A DNA stretch of 22,224 bases from Candidatus Methylomirabilota bacterium. GTDB taxonomy: Bacteria > Methylomirabilota > Methylomirabilia > Methylomirabilales > CSP1-5. Location of the stretch: NCBI GenBank assembly GCA_023249165.1, contig JAHFDE010000002.1, positions 4,695 to 26,918 of the forward strand. Reading direction: 5' to 3'. Positions 1 through 6,931 of this stretch are shown here, piece after piece (within the stretch, counting starts at the first letter, position 1; each line of letters begins with the position of its first letter). The notes under the pieces were generated by a model. The model worked only from the letters and a program-made list of their open reading frames with translations, searched no databases and was not told the DNA's origin. The position numbers and the translations under genes are program-made.

Positions 1-770
1 TGATCATCCGGGGCGACGACCGTGGGCTGACGCTTATCCGTCAGACAGAGCACGCCCGCCTCTGCGGGGAGATGGCCCGGTCATGGGGCAATGAGCACTT
101 CGAACCTGTAGAGCCCCTGGAGCGAGTCGCCTGGGCTGCCGCCGAGCACGACAACGGGTGGGCCGAGTGGGAGGAGGCGCCGAGGCTCAACCTGAAGACG
201 CGGCGGCCGTACACCTATACCGACATCCCCATCGACCAGCACCAGGAAATCTACCGCCGGGGCATCGGCCGGGCGATCGCCCACGACCGGTATGCCGGCC
301 TCCTGGTGAGCCTTCACGGCTCGTTGCTCTATGCCCGATTCCGGTCGGGTCAGCCGGGTGCCCAGGACTTCCTGGAGGAGCAGCGCGGCGTACAGCGCCG
401 GTTGGTGGATGAGATGCGCACCGATGCGGCACTCCGGAGCTTCTGCGAGGAGCCGCGTCTCAGCACGAATCGGGACCTCGTGTTTGGGTGGGACACCCTC
501 TCGCTCTTTCTCTGTCACGACGCCGCGTGGATGGACCACCTCGAGCTGCCCGCCGGCTACCACGGGCGTCGGGTCCGGGTGGCCGTCGCGCCCCGGAGGG
601 AAGGATGGATCCTGGACCCCTACCCGTTTCGGACAACCCCGCTCGTGCTGTCGGCTGCGGCGTTCCGCATGGAGCGGACGCACTTCGCCAGCAAGTCGGA
701 GCTCTGCGAGGCGCTCGACGCCTCAACAAAGATAGGGCTCGACTTCGTGATCGAGGCGGCCGGGGACTGA
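1..770 (+). CDS. DUF3891 family protein, start codon cut by window edge
   Basis: Uncharacterised soluble protein of the DUF3891 family, about 256 aa; no function is established for the family. The frame is open from the first bases: bases 1-2 are TG and complete an NTG codon whose first base lies just outside the window, followed by IIRGDDRGL and the TEHA segment (H about residue 18) typical of the family N-terminus. An internal ATG at 72 would delete this conserved start, so the edge start is preferred. A second conserved-looking motif, EHDNGW (about residues 49-54), followed by an acidic stretch, could bind metal, but that is a guess. No signal peptide or membrane segment is visible. The gene reads into a short region with a possible membrane peptide. 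I am confident of the family but not of any role. Confidence 0.85.
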   Translation, partial: IIRGDDRGLTLIRQTEHARLCGEMARSWGNEHFEPVEPLERVAWAAAEHDNGWAEWEEAPRLNLKTRRPYTYTDIPIDQHQEIYRRGIGRAIAHDRYAGLLVSLHGSLLYARFRSGQPGAQDFLEEQRGVQRRLVDEMRTDAALRSFCEEPRLSTNRDLVFGWDTLSLFLCHDAAWMDHLELPAGYHGRRVRVAVAPRREGWILDPYPFRTTPLVLSAAAFRMERTHFASKSELCEALDASTKIGLDFVIEAAGD

Positions 771-922
771 CCCTGTCCCTGCTGGCCATTGCCTTGCCGC
801 TCATTGCTGGCATTGTGGTCGTCGGCGGTCTGTGGTTTGCTGGAAAAAGAGTACACGCGAGGCAGCGCAAGGATGCCTCTTACTCCCGGCCCGGCGAGGA
901 TAGAGCGTCGCGGGCAACCTGA
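767..922 (+). CDS. candidate 51-aa single-pass membrane peptide
   Basis: A short open frame overlaps the DUF3891 stop codon. Its N-terminal half is a strongly hydrophobic segment (LLAIALPLIAGIVVVGGLWF) followed by a basic stretch (GKRVHARQRK), which is how a one-helix membrane peptide with a cytoplasmic tail would look. The only close start codons in frame are CTG at 767 or 773, with the GGGGA at 763-766 as a poor ribosome-binding site, so translation would have to be coupled to the upstream gene. I do not recognise a family. It may be a fortuitous frame in GC-rich DNA; the well-formed helix is the only support. Confidence 0.25.
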   Translation: MTLSLLAIALPLIAGIVVVGGLWFAGKRVHARQRKDASYSRPGEDRASRAT

Positions 923-945
923 ACCCCGATCGGTGCGAAAATCTC

Positions 946-974
946 TTGAAACCGGCCCTGCCCGATACTACCAT
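946..974 (+). promoter_or_regulatory. candidate sigma-70 promoter
   Basis: TTGAAA (946-951) and TACCAT (969-974) are separated by 17 bases and lie upstream of the small protein gene at 1049, which has a strong ribosome-binding site. Match to consensus is 5/6 and 4/6. Spacing and position are good, but in GC-rich DNA this is only suggestive. Confidence 0.35.
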
Positions 975-1048
975 TACTCTCACTGACCGGTCGGGGTCTA
1001 GGTTCGGAGCTTCAGTCGTGCTGGGAACGCGGAACGAAAGGAGGCAAG

Positions 1049-1390
1049 ATGAAGCGAATCGTGGCAATGCTGCTGGGAGTGCTGCTGGTTTTTCAGGGTG
1101 TCGCCTGGGCGGAGTCGAACTCGCAGGAGAGCACGGGGGCCAAGATCGGCTACGGGGTCGGTAGCGTGGTGGGGTCGGCGGTCTACTTCCCCTTCAAGGC
1201 GAGCTTCTGCATCCTGGGGGGAATCGGCAGCGGCTTTGCCCTCCTCTTTGCCGGGCCGAACACAGCCGACCGGGTGGTCAGCACTACCTGTCGGGGGACC
1301 TGGGCCATCACACCGGACGTGGTCAAGGGAAATGAATCGGTCCACTTTGTCGGTGATGCCCCTGCACCTGCCTCCCAGGCCAGGCAGTAA
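1049..1390 (+). CDS. small exported or membrane hypothetical protein
   Basis: A 113-aa protein I cannot assign to a named family. It starts with a clear Sec-type signal peptide (MKRIVAMLLG hydrophobic core, likely cleavage after VAWA at about residue 21). A glycine-rich hydrophobic stretch follows at about residues 35-70 (GYGVGSVVGS, then CILGGIGSGFALLFAG), which could be one or two short membrane segments, and the tail is polar with two cysteines in total (one in the hydrophobic part, one in TTCRGTW). The ribosome-binding site AAAGGAGG at 1037-1044 is excellent and fixes the start. It probably acts in the envelope. It stands alone behind a candidate promoter at 946 and before the Lrp-effector-domain gene 61 bases downstream. 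Confidence 0.75.
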   Translation: MKRIVAMLLGVLLVFQGVAWAESNSQESTGAKIGYGVGSVVGSAVYFPFKASFCILGGIGSGFALLFAGPNTADRVVSTTCRGTWAITPDVVKGNESVHFVGDAPAPASQARQ

Positions 1391-1451
1391 TCGTGCGCGT
1401 CGCAGGCAGGTGATGCGCCCACGGTAGGGGGGCGCGGCGGAGGGAGGAGTG

Positions 1452-1685
1452 ATGGCGACGGCAATCGTTCTCGTCACCGCCGATCCGGGCAAGGACCGGA
1501 AGGTCGCTCAGGAACTGAAGAAGATCAAAGGGGTAGAGGGGGTGTGCCTCGTGAGTGGCGCGTATGACGTGGTGGCCACGGTCCGAGCGGGAAGCGCGGA
1601 GGATATTCTGGGGACTGTCTACGACAAGATCCGAGCGCTGCCAGGCGTCCGTGGCAGCCATACCATGTTCTGCCTCGAAGTCTGA
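1452..1685 (+). CDS. stand-alone Lrp/AsnC effector (RAM) domain protein
   Basis: This 77-aa protein consists of essentially one Lrp/AsnC ligand-binding domain (beta-alpha-beta-beta-alpha-beta, ferredoxin-like): AIVLVTADPG, KIKGVEGVCLVSG, AYDVVATVRAG, then an alpha helix and LPGVRGSHTMF. The glycine-rich GAYDV turn is the family hallmark. There is no helix-turn-helix, so it should not bind DNA by itself. Known stand-alone RAM domains oligomerise and bind amino acids or similar small ligands. The GGAGG at 1443-1447 favours ATG 1452; a GTG at 1449 is too close to that site. It precedes pckG by 221 bases, so it may or may not share regulation with it. Confidence 0.85.
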   Translation: MATAIVLVTADPGKDRKVAQELKKIKGVEGVCLVSGAYDVVATVRAGSAEDILGTVYDKIRALPGVRGSHTMFCLEV

Positions 1686-1708
1686 GGCAGCTTTCTCGCT
1701 CCCATAGT

Positions 1709-1727
1709 ATTTGCTGAGAGGGCAAAT
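1709..1727. promoter_or_regulatory. small inverted repeat upstream of pckG
   Basis: ATTTGC (1709-1714) and GCAAAT (1722-1727) form a 6-bp inverted repeat with a 7-base loop in the 221-base gap between the RAM-domain gene and pckG. It lacks a T-tract, so it is not an intrinsic terminator. An operator is possible; chance is also possible. I see nothing else firm in this gap. Confidence 0.2.
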
Positions 1728-1906
1728 CTCGGGCGAAAACGCCGCTGCGCGTCCGGCAAAAGAAGTGATGGTGGTTCGCTGCCACATTCCAGGGTTCAGC
1801 AGTCCGCGTCCCGCTGGCAAAAGACCTTGCATCTGGGCCTTCGTCGTGGCATGCTGCGCCCACGGCCAGAGGCTCCTTCGCATCGGCGCTCTCCGCGGAG
1901 TGAACC

Positions 1907-3661
1907 ATGACGACAAATGCATCGGTGCGCCGCTGGGTCAAGGAGGTCGCACGGATGTGCGGCCCGGCCGACGTCGTCTGGTGCGACGGTTCTGAGGCTG
2001 AGCGAGAACGATTGCTGGAGGTCGCCGTCCGTGCGGGAGATCTGATCCCGTTAGACCAGCGGAGGCTGCCCGGCTGCTACCTTCACCGGAGCGACCCCAA
2101 CGACGTCGCCCGCACCGAGCACCTCACCTTTATCTGCTGCCGAGAAAGGGATGATGCCGGCCCCACCAACCACTGGATGGCCCCGGCCGAGGGCTACGAC
2201 CGCCTGTCCAAGATCTTGAGCGGCTCCATGGAAGGCCGGACGATGTACGTCATCCCCTTCGTGATGGGACCCCCCGACTCCAATTTCAGCAAGGTTGGCA
2301 TCCAGGTCACCGACAGCGTCTACGTGGTCCTCAACATGCGGATGATGACCCGGATGGGGGCGGTGGCGTGGGAGCACCTCGGCACCTCGGACGCCTTCAC
2401 CCGGGGCCTGCATTCGAAGGGCGACCTGAACGCCGATCGCCGCTACATCTGCCACTTCCCCGAGGATAACACCATCTGGAGCGTGGGGTCGGGCTACGGC
2501 GGCAACGCGCTCCTCTCCAAGAAGTGCATGTCCCTGCGCATCGCCAGCTACATGGGTCGCCACGAGGGCTGGCTCGCCGAGCACATGCTGATCATCGGGG
2601 TCGAGAGCCCGGACGGTGAGGTGACATACATCTGCGGCGCGTTCCCCAGCGCCTGCGGCAAGACCAACCTCTCCATGCTGGTCCCGCCGACCTCCATGAA
2701 GGGTTGGCGCGTGTACACCCTGGGGGACGATATCGCCTGGCTGCGCGTCGGTCCCGACGGTCGCCTATGGGCCGTCAACCCGGAGGCGGGATTCTTCGGG
2801 GTGGTCCCGGGGACGAGCTCCAAGACCAACCCCAACGCCATGGCGGCCATCCAGAGAAATACCCTCTACACCAATGTTGCGCTCAGGCCAGACGGCACCG
2901 TGTGGTGGGAGGGCCACGACGATCCGCCGCCACGCACCGCGCTCGACTGGCGCGGCCGTCCATGGACGCCGTCGCACGACGAGCTGGCTGCCCACCCGAA
3001 CAGCCGATTCACGACGCCAGCGCGTCAGTGTCCCTCCCTCTCGCCCGAGTGGGAGAACCCCACGGGGGTCCCGATCAGTGCCATCCTCTTCGGCTCGCGG
3101 CGCCAAAAGCTCTTGCCCCTCGTCTACCAGGCCTCGAGCTGGCAGCACGGCACCTTCCTGGGGGCCACGTTAGCGTCCGAGACTACCGCTGCGATCACCG
3201 GCGCCGTGGGCGTCGTCCGCCGGGATCCCATGGCCATGCTTGCCTTCTGCGGGTACAACATGGCCGATTACTGGGCCCATTGGCTCTCGATGGAAAAGCG
3301 GGCTTCACATCTCCCGAAGGTCTTCCGGGTCAACTGGTTCCGGAGGGATGAGAAGGGCAGGTTCCTCTGGCCCGGCTTTGGCGAGAACCTGCGGGTCCTC
3401 AAGTGGGTGATCGAGCGCTGTCGAGGCGACGGCGAGGCGGAGGAGACACCCATCGGATACGTGCCCACGCCGTCCGCCATCGGCGGAAAGGAGCTCGATG
3501 TCTCCAAGCATGTCCTGGAGGAGCTGCTCAGGGTCGACCGCGAAGGGTGGCTGACGAACCTCCGCAACCAGGCCGAGTTCTTTGCGAAATTCGAGGACCG
3601 CCTGCCCGCCGGCATCCGTGAGGAGCACGAAGCCCTCGCCCGCCGCCTCAAGATGAAGTGA
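1907..3661 (+). CDS. pckG: phosphoenolpyruvate carboxykinase (GTP)
   Basis: Cytosolic enzyme interconverting oxaloacetate plus GTP and phosphoenolpyruvate plus CO2 plus GDP. It is the entry point of gluconeogenesis or, in reverse, an anaplerotic step. The 584-aa length is slightly short for the GTP-dependent family (about 600-620) but the protein is collinear end to end. Visible signatures are the N-terminal VVWCDGSE segment, the P-loop kinase-1 motif PSACGKTN (ACGKTN about residues 249-254), the metal-binding kinase-2 motif GDDIAWL (DD 274-275), NPEAGFFGV from residue 291, FCGYNMADYW and the C-terminal NWFRRDEKGRFLWPGFGEN. The reactive P-loop cysteine of the GTP class is present at about residue 250. 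GGAG at 1897-1900, six bases before ATG 1907, supports this start. No truncation or frameshift is seen. Confidence 0.97.
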   Translation: MTTNASVRRWVKEVARMCGPADVVWCDGSEAERERLLEVAVRAGDLIPLDQRRLPGCYLHRSDPNDVARTEHLTFICCRERDDAGPTNHWMAPAEGYDRLSKILSGSMEGRTMYVIPFVMGPPDSNFSKVGIQVTDSVYVVLNMRMMTRMGAVAWEHLGTSDAFTRGLHSKGDLNADRRYICHFPEDNTIWSVGSGYGGNALLSKKCMSLRIASYMGRHEGWLAEHMLIIGVESPDGEVTYICGAFPSACGKTNLSMLVPPTSMKGWRVYTLGDDIAWLRVGPDGRLWAVNPEAGFFGVVPGTSSKTNPNAMAAIQRNTLYTNVALRPDGTVWWEGHDDPPPRTALDWRGRPWTPSHDELAAHPNSRFTTPARQCPSLSPEWENPTGVPISAILFGSRRQKLLPLVYQASSWQHGTFLGATLASETTAAITGAVGVVRRDPMAMLAFCGYNMADYWAHWLSMEKRASHLPKVFRVNWFRRDEKGRFLWPGFGENLRVLKWVIERCRGDGEAEETPIGYVPTPSAIGGKELDVSKHVLEELLRVDREGWLTNLRNQAEFFAKFEDRLPAGIREEHEALARRLKMK

Positions 3662-3701
3662 GACCGGACCGTTGGGAAGGAATAGAGACGGGGGTCTTCA
3701 G

Positions 3702-3824
3702 ATGGGGGATGGGGGAACAGGCGGCGAGGCCCGTTGGCGGGAGCGCCTGCAGCGGTGGCTTGATCAGCTTGATGCATTTCTTGGTCGTGTCTACGGCGAG
3801 GCCGATATCGCCACAGGATGTTGA
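3702..3824 (+). CDS. candidate 40-aa leader-like small ORF
   Basis: A short frame with ATG at 3702 in the 285-base gap after pckG encodes 40 residues with a charged amphipathic middle (RWRERLQRWLDQLDAFLG). No good ribosome-binding site precedes it and I know no matching family. It ends 13 bases before a pair of overlapping hairpins and about 120 bases before the hydrolase start. It could be a leader peptide or a real small protein, but it may also be chance. Confidence 0.25.
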   Translation: MGDGGTGGEARWRERLQRWLDQLDAFLGRVYGEADIATGC

Positions 3825-3836
3825 CCGCCGTAATCC

Positions 3837-3861
3837 TCGGGACGGTCGGTCCCGAACCGAC
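3837..3861 (+). promoter_or_regulatory. two overlapping, mutually exclusive hairpins before hydrolase gene
   Basis: TCGGGAC (3837-3843) pairs with GTCCCGA (3849-3855), and GTCGGT (3845-3850) pairs with ACCGAC (3856-3861). The two stems share bases and cannot form together, as in attenuator-type leaders. Both are perfect but short (7 and 6 bp), and GC-rich DNA yields such stems by chance. Confidence 0.3.
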
Positions 3862-3946
3862 GTGTGCACTGGTGGCGGCGAACCGAGCCGAGTGGTCCCT
3901 GCCTGCATGCGGTCTGTGCGTAACCCGGCCCCTGATGCGTCCAAGG

Positions 3947-4789
3947 ATGCGATTTAGTAACGTCTGGATTATTTTGCTGCTGGTCGGGGGGGCCTATGGG
4001 GCGCTCGTACTCACCCTGTTCTTCTTTCAATCTCACCTCCTGTACTTGCCGAATGTACCCTCCCGCGACGTGGTCGTGACGCCGGCCGCGGCGGGGCTTG
4101 CCTACGAGGCGGTGACGATCATCACCGAGGACGGCGTGACCCTGGACGGCTGGTTCGTTCCCGTGAGCCAGGCGCGGGGCCTATTGCTATTTTTCCACGG
4201 CAATGCCGGGAACATCTCTCACCGCCTGGACTCCCTGAAGATCTTCAACGAGTTAGGTCTCGCCACGCTGATCTTTGATTACCGCGGCTACGGACGGAGC
4301 GAGGGTGAGCCCTCGGAGGAGGGGACCTATCGAGACGCCGAGGCGGCCTGGCGCTTTGTGACCGAAGGACGGCACATTCCACCCCGCGAGGTCGTGCTGT
4401 TTGGTCGTTCGCTCGGGGCCGCCATCGCGGCGCATTTGGCGACCAGGCACACCCCGGGGGCGCTGATCATCGAGTCTGCCTTTACGTCCGTTCCCGACCT
4501 GGCGGCGGAGTTGTATCCCTTCCTGCCGGCGCGATGGTTGGCCCGGTTCCGCTACAGCACCCAGGCCGATCTTGTCTCCGTGTTGTGCCCTCTCCTCATT
4601 GTGCACAGCCGGGACGACGAGATTATCCCCTTCACGCATGGTCAACGATTGTTCGCGGTCGCCAACGAGCCGAAGCGGCTCTTAGAGCTCCGCGGCGGCC
4701 ATAACGATGGGTTTCTCGTGAGCCGGCACACCTATGCGGACGGCTTGCATACCTTTCTGCGGGCGCATCTCCGCCCACGCAACCCGTAG
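3947..4789 (+). CDS. membrane-anchored alpha/beta hydrolase (BEM46/YfhR-like)
   Basis: A serine hydrolase of the alpha/beta-fold superfamily, nearest in layout to the BEM46/YfhR group, with unknown substrate. From ATG 3947 it has 280 aa: a hydrophobic N-terminal anchor (about residues 6-30) followed by the catalytic domain outside or at the membrane face. Visible elements are HGNAGN (oxyanion region), DYRGYGRSEG, the nucleophile elbow GRSLG (Ser about 155), the acid in HSRDDEIIP (Asp about 224) and the histidine in GGHND (His about 252), giving a complete triad. An earlier in-frame ATG at 3935 adds only MRPR. The open frame extends back to 3818 but those residues look non-coding. No strong ribosome-binding site is seen, so the exact start is uncertain. 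A four-helix membrane protein follows 36 bases downstream and may be co-transcribed. Confidence 0.9.
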   Translation: MRFSNVWIILLLVGGAYGALVLTLFFFQSHLLYLPNVPSRDVVVTPAAAGLAYEAVTIITEDGVTLDGWFVPVSQARGLLLFFHGNAGNISHRLDSLKIFNELGLATLIFDYRGYGRSEGEPSEEGTYRDAEAAWRFVTEGRHIPPREVVLFGRSLGAAIAAHLATRHTPGALIIESAFTSVPDLAAELYPFLPARWLARFRYSTQADLVSVLCPLLIVHSRDDEIIPFTHGQRLFAVANEPKRLLELRGGHNDGFLVSRHTYADGLHTFLRAHLRPRNP

Positions 4790-4825
4790 CGAGAATCGGC
4801 CCCCGTTGGGCCCGAGGGCAGTGCG

Positions 4826-5194
4826 ATGATCCCGTCTCTGGTCTACAAGAACATCCACCTCATCGGTGTCTTTATGATCCTGATGGCGTTGGGAGGCCTC
4901 CTCCTTCACTCTATTACCGGAGGCACGCAGGAGCACTCATGGAGACGGCCGGTCGCCATCACTCACGGGGTCGGATTATTGCTGGTGCTGCTCGGCGGGT
5001 TCGGCATGCTCGCTCGTATCGGCATCTACTGGCCGTGGCCGGGGTGGGTGACGGGAAAGGTCATTATCTGGCTGCTCTTCGGCGGTCTTGTCGGCGTGAT
5101 CTTTCGCAGGCCCGTCCTGGCGCGTTCTCTCTGGTGGGTTGCCATTGCCCTTGCGGGCCTTGCCGCGTACCTGGCCGGCCACAAGCCCTTCTGA
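4826..5194 (+). CDS. small four-helix membrane protein
   Basis: A 122-aa integral membrane protein of no family I recognise. It shows about four hydrophobic segments: residues 10-28 (HLIGVFMILMALGGLLLH), 45-63 (GVGLLLVLLGGFGMLARIG), 73-92 (GKVIIWLLFGGLVGVIF) and 100-117 (SLWWVAIALAGLAAYLAG). A histidine lies at the start of the first helix, another near its end, and one just before the second (ITHGVG). Such histidines could bind haem or metal, but that is speculation. It lies 36 bases after the hydrolase gene in the same direction, so an operon is likely. The start ATG 4826 gives a sensible first helix, though the GAGGGCAG upstream is only a moderate ribosome-binding site. Confidence 0.75.
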   Translation: MIPSLVYKNIHLIGVFMILMALGGLLLHSITGGTQEHSWRRPVAITHGVGLLLVLLGGFGMLARIGIYWPWPGWVTGKVIIWLLFGGLVGVIFRRPVLARSLWWVAIALAGLAAYLAGHKPF

Positions 5195-5380
5195 TCCTCC
5201 ACGTCATTGTACACCGCTCCTCCCCCTCCTCCCGGAGCATTGGACAGTCCCCCCACGTCTGGTGGTCGTTCTGCCCACATAGAGACCTGGCCCTGGATTT
5301 GCATCGAAAGGCTGGTCGTTTCCTCCCTCATGCGGCGAGCATCGTCGCAGCCAAGATGTCAGGGCAGGGGCTGGTGCAGC

Positions 5381-5935
5381 TTGGCGAAATCAGATGGGCC
5401 GAAAAACAATCGGACGTTCTTTAATTCGCGCTTCGTGTGGACGGAGAAGCGGAGAGCCAACAGATTGGCCTTTATCCTGTTCTGGTCCATCGTGATGTAT
5501 TACTTCTTTAAGGTGTATGTCGTGAGCGTCGGGGTTGTGACTGACATTAGCATGCACCCGACATTGCCAGAGGGGGCATATTATATGGTGAACAGGTACA
5601 TCTACCGCTTTGCCCACCCTGAACGGGGCGACATTGTGGTGTTCCGAAGGGATCGATACACCTCGGAGGAGTACGTGAAGCGTGTGATCGCTCTTCCGGG
5701 CGAGACATTCGCCATACAGGGCGGCGAGGTCTACGTGAACGGCCGTCGGCTGGACGAACCGTACGCCGCCGGGCGAAGCCATCCCGATAGCGCTCCGCAA
5801 CCCATCGGGAAGGATGCCTACGTCGTCCTCGGCGACAACCGCCTGGTGAGCGAAGACAGCCGCGAGTTCGGGGCTGTTCCCTTCACAAATATCATGGGAA
5901 AGATTAAGCCCGACGAGTTCTTTCCATTTCGGTAG
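5381..5935 (+). CDS. lepB: type I signal peptidase, first of tandem pair
   Basis: Membrane-bound serine endopeptidase that removes signal peptides from secreted proteins. From TTG 5381 it has 184 aa, the short form without the large inserted domain of the E. coli enzyme. One N-terminal membrane anchor (RLAFILFWSIVMYYFFKVYV) precedes the catalytic domain. The Ser-Lys dyad is present: Ser about 57 in SMHP and Lys about 100 in VKRVIALPGE. Box E reads GDNRLVSEDSREFG. The TTG start is chosen because its N-terminus (AKSDG, then RTFF) aligns with that of the second copy (ARTSSG, then RAFF). The frame is open back to 5207, and ATG 5330 has no ribosome-binding site. It is about 60% identical by eye to the next gene, 187 bases downstream, which points to tandem duplication. 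Confidence 0.9.
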   Translation: MAKSDGPKNNRTFFNSRFVWTEKRRANRLAFILFWSIVMYYFFKVYVVSVGVVTDISMHPTLPEGAYYMVNRYIYRFAHPERGDIVVFRRDRYTSEEYVKRVIALPGETFAIQGGEVYVNGRRLDEPYAAGRSHPDSAPQPIGKDAYVVLGDNRLVSEDSREFGAVPFTNIMGKIKPDEFFPFR

Positions 5936-5955
5936 GCGGTACGGGGGAGCCGCGG

Positions 5956-5982
5956 CCCAGCCTCACAACTGGCCGGGCTGGG
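5956..5982 (+). repeat. hairpin between the signal peptidase genes
   Basis: CCCAGCC (5956-5962) and GGCTGGG (5976-5982) form a perfect 7-bp stem with a 13-base loop just after the first signal peptidase stop. No T-tract follows, so it is not a standard intrinsic terminator. It could protect the 3' end of the first message. Confidence 0.3.
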
Positions 5983-6107
5983 GGCGCGAGAAGGGCACCG
6001 CCTTCTTCACGTGATACAGACGACTCAGTATGGCCCAACATTTGCAGACCCTGCCTTCCTGGCAAGGAGAGAAGGGAAGGCGTGGGTCGCAGAAAGACCT
6101 GTAAGTT

Positions 6108-6116
6108 GGGGGGGGG
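6108..6116 (+). promoter_or_regulatory. G9 homopolymer in ribosome-binding region
   Basis: Nine consecutive G residues lie six bases before ATG 6123 of the second signal peptidase and continue into TGGAGA, the likely Shine-Dalgarno sequence. Tract length would change spacing or pairing with 16S rRNA. Such tracts are prone to slippage in replication and also to sequencing error. Confidence 0.6.
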
Positions 6117-6122
6117 TGGAGA

Positions 6123-6695
6123 ATGGCACGGACATCGTCGGGACACGTTTCGGGGCGAAAAGAGAGAGCGTTTTTTGACTGGCGGTACATGAGGGTCAAG
6201 TACGAGAGGCGACGAGAATACAGGCTCGCCTTTATCCTCCTCTGGTCGATCCTGCTGGGCTATCTCTTTAAGACATTTGTCGTGACGGTCGGGGTGGTGA
6301 ATGACACGAGCATGCATCCGGCGTTGGGCGAGGGGGGGTATTATTTGGTCAACAAATACATCTATCACTTTGTCCGTCCTCAGCGGGGGGAGATCGTCGT
6401 CTTCCGAAGCGGCCAATATGACAAGGAGGAGCAGGTCAAGCGCATCATCGGGCTGCCGGGTGAGACGCTGCAGGTCACGTCAGGGGAGGTCTACATCAAC
6501 GGCCGCCGCCTGGACGAACCGTATGCCGTGGGGGCCACCCACCCCGATTTCGGGCCGACCACCGTTGGGGAACACTCCTACTTCGTCCTCGGGGACACCC
6601 GATGGGTGCGGGAGGACAGCCGCGATTTTGGCGCTGTCCAAGTGAAGAATATCGTGGGCAAGGTGAAACCGGGCGAGTTTTTCCCATTGCGCTAA
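6123..6695 (+). CDS. lepB: type I signal peptidase, second of tandem pair
   Basis: Second short signal peptidase I, 190 aa, with the same role and layout as its upstream paralogue: a basic N-terminus, one membrane anchor (RLAFILLWSILLGYLFKTFV) and a periplasmic catalytic domain. Ser about 63 (SMHP) and Lys about 106 (VKRIIGLPGE) form the expected dyad, so it should be active. Box E departs from the family: it reads GDTRWVREDSRDFG, with Thr at about residue 159 where GDN is usual and where copy 1 has Asn. The central segments differ as well (SGQYDKEEQ against RDRYTSEEY), which could reflect different substrate preference. The start ATG 6123 sits after GGTGGAGA and a G9 tract. No obvious terminator separates the two genes, so both co-transcription and independent control are possible. 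Confidence 0.93.
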   Translation: MARTSSGHVSGRKERAFFDWRYMRVKYERRREYRLAFILLWSILLGYLFKTFVVTVGVVNDTSMHPALGEGGYYLVNKYIYHFVRPQRGEIVVFRSGQYDKEEQVKRIIGLPGETLQVTSGEVYINGRRLDEPYAVGATHPDFGPTTVGEHSYFVLGDTRWVREDSRDFGAVQVKNIVGKVKPGEFFPLR

Positions 6696-6835
6696 ACGGT
6701 CCCTGACACCCCGCCGAAAGGGAATCTCTCTGACTTGGACAGCCCGTCGTTGTCCCTGCACTTCACGCGTCTTGGCATCTCCCTTGCACTGAAGGTCCGA
6801 AAACCAGCGCGTAAAACTCTGAAATGAGGTTGCAT

Positions 6836-6877
6836 CCCACCACAGCGTGCGACAGGACCCTGTCGGCCTGTGGTGGG
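6836..6877 (+). promoter_or_regulatory. two-tier stem-loop upstream of orphan gene
   Basis: CCCACCACAG (6836-6845) pairs perfectly with CTGTGGTGGG (6868-6877). Inside, GACAG (6851-6855) pairs with CTGTC (6860-6864) around a GACC tetraloop, leaving an internal loop of CGTGC opposite GGC. No T-tract follows. A second 6-bp hairpin, GGACAC (6883-6888) with GTGTCC (6903-6908), follows before the gene start at 6932/6944. This may be a structured 5' leader, a small RNA or a DNA operator. It matches no riboswitch I know. Confidence 0.5.
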
Positions 6878-6931
6878 CTCATGGACACGCTATGATCACT
6901 CGGTGTCCCAGGGCCATATCGTGCGGTACCC

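Noticed and set aside
1709..1780. TPP-like riboswitch words (CTGAGAGG) before pckG
   Set aside because: Only the CTGAGA word is present. The second conserved half of the TPP riboswitch and the P1 helix are missing.
5195..5380. Coding extension of the first signal peptidase back to 5207
   Set aside because: The translated stretch is proline-, serine- and cysteine-rich with no membrane or family features and has no counterpart in the paralogue; TTG 5381 aligns better.
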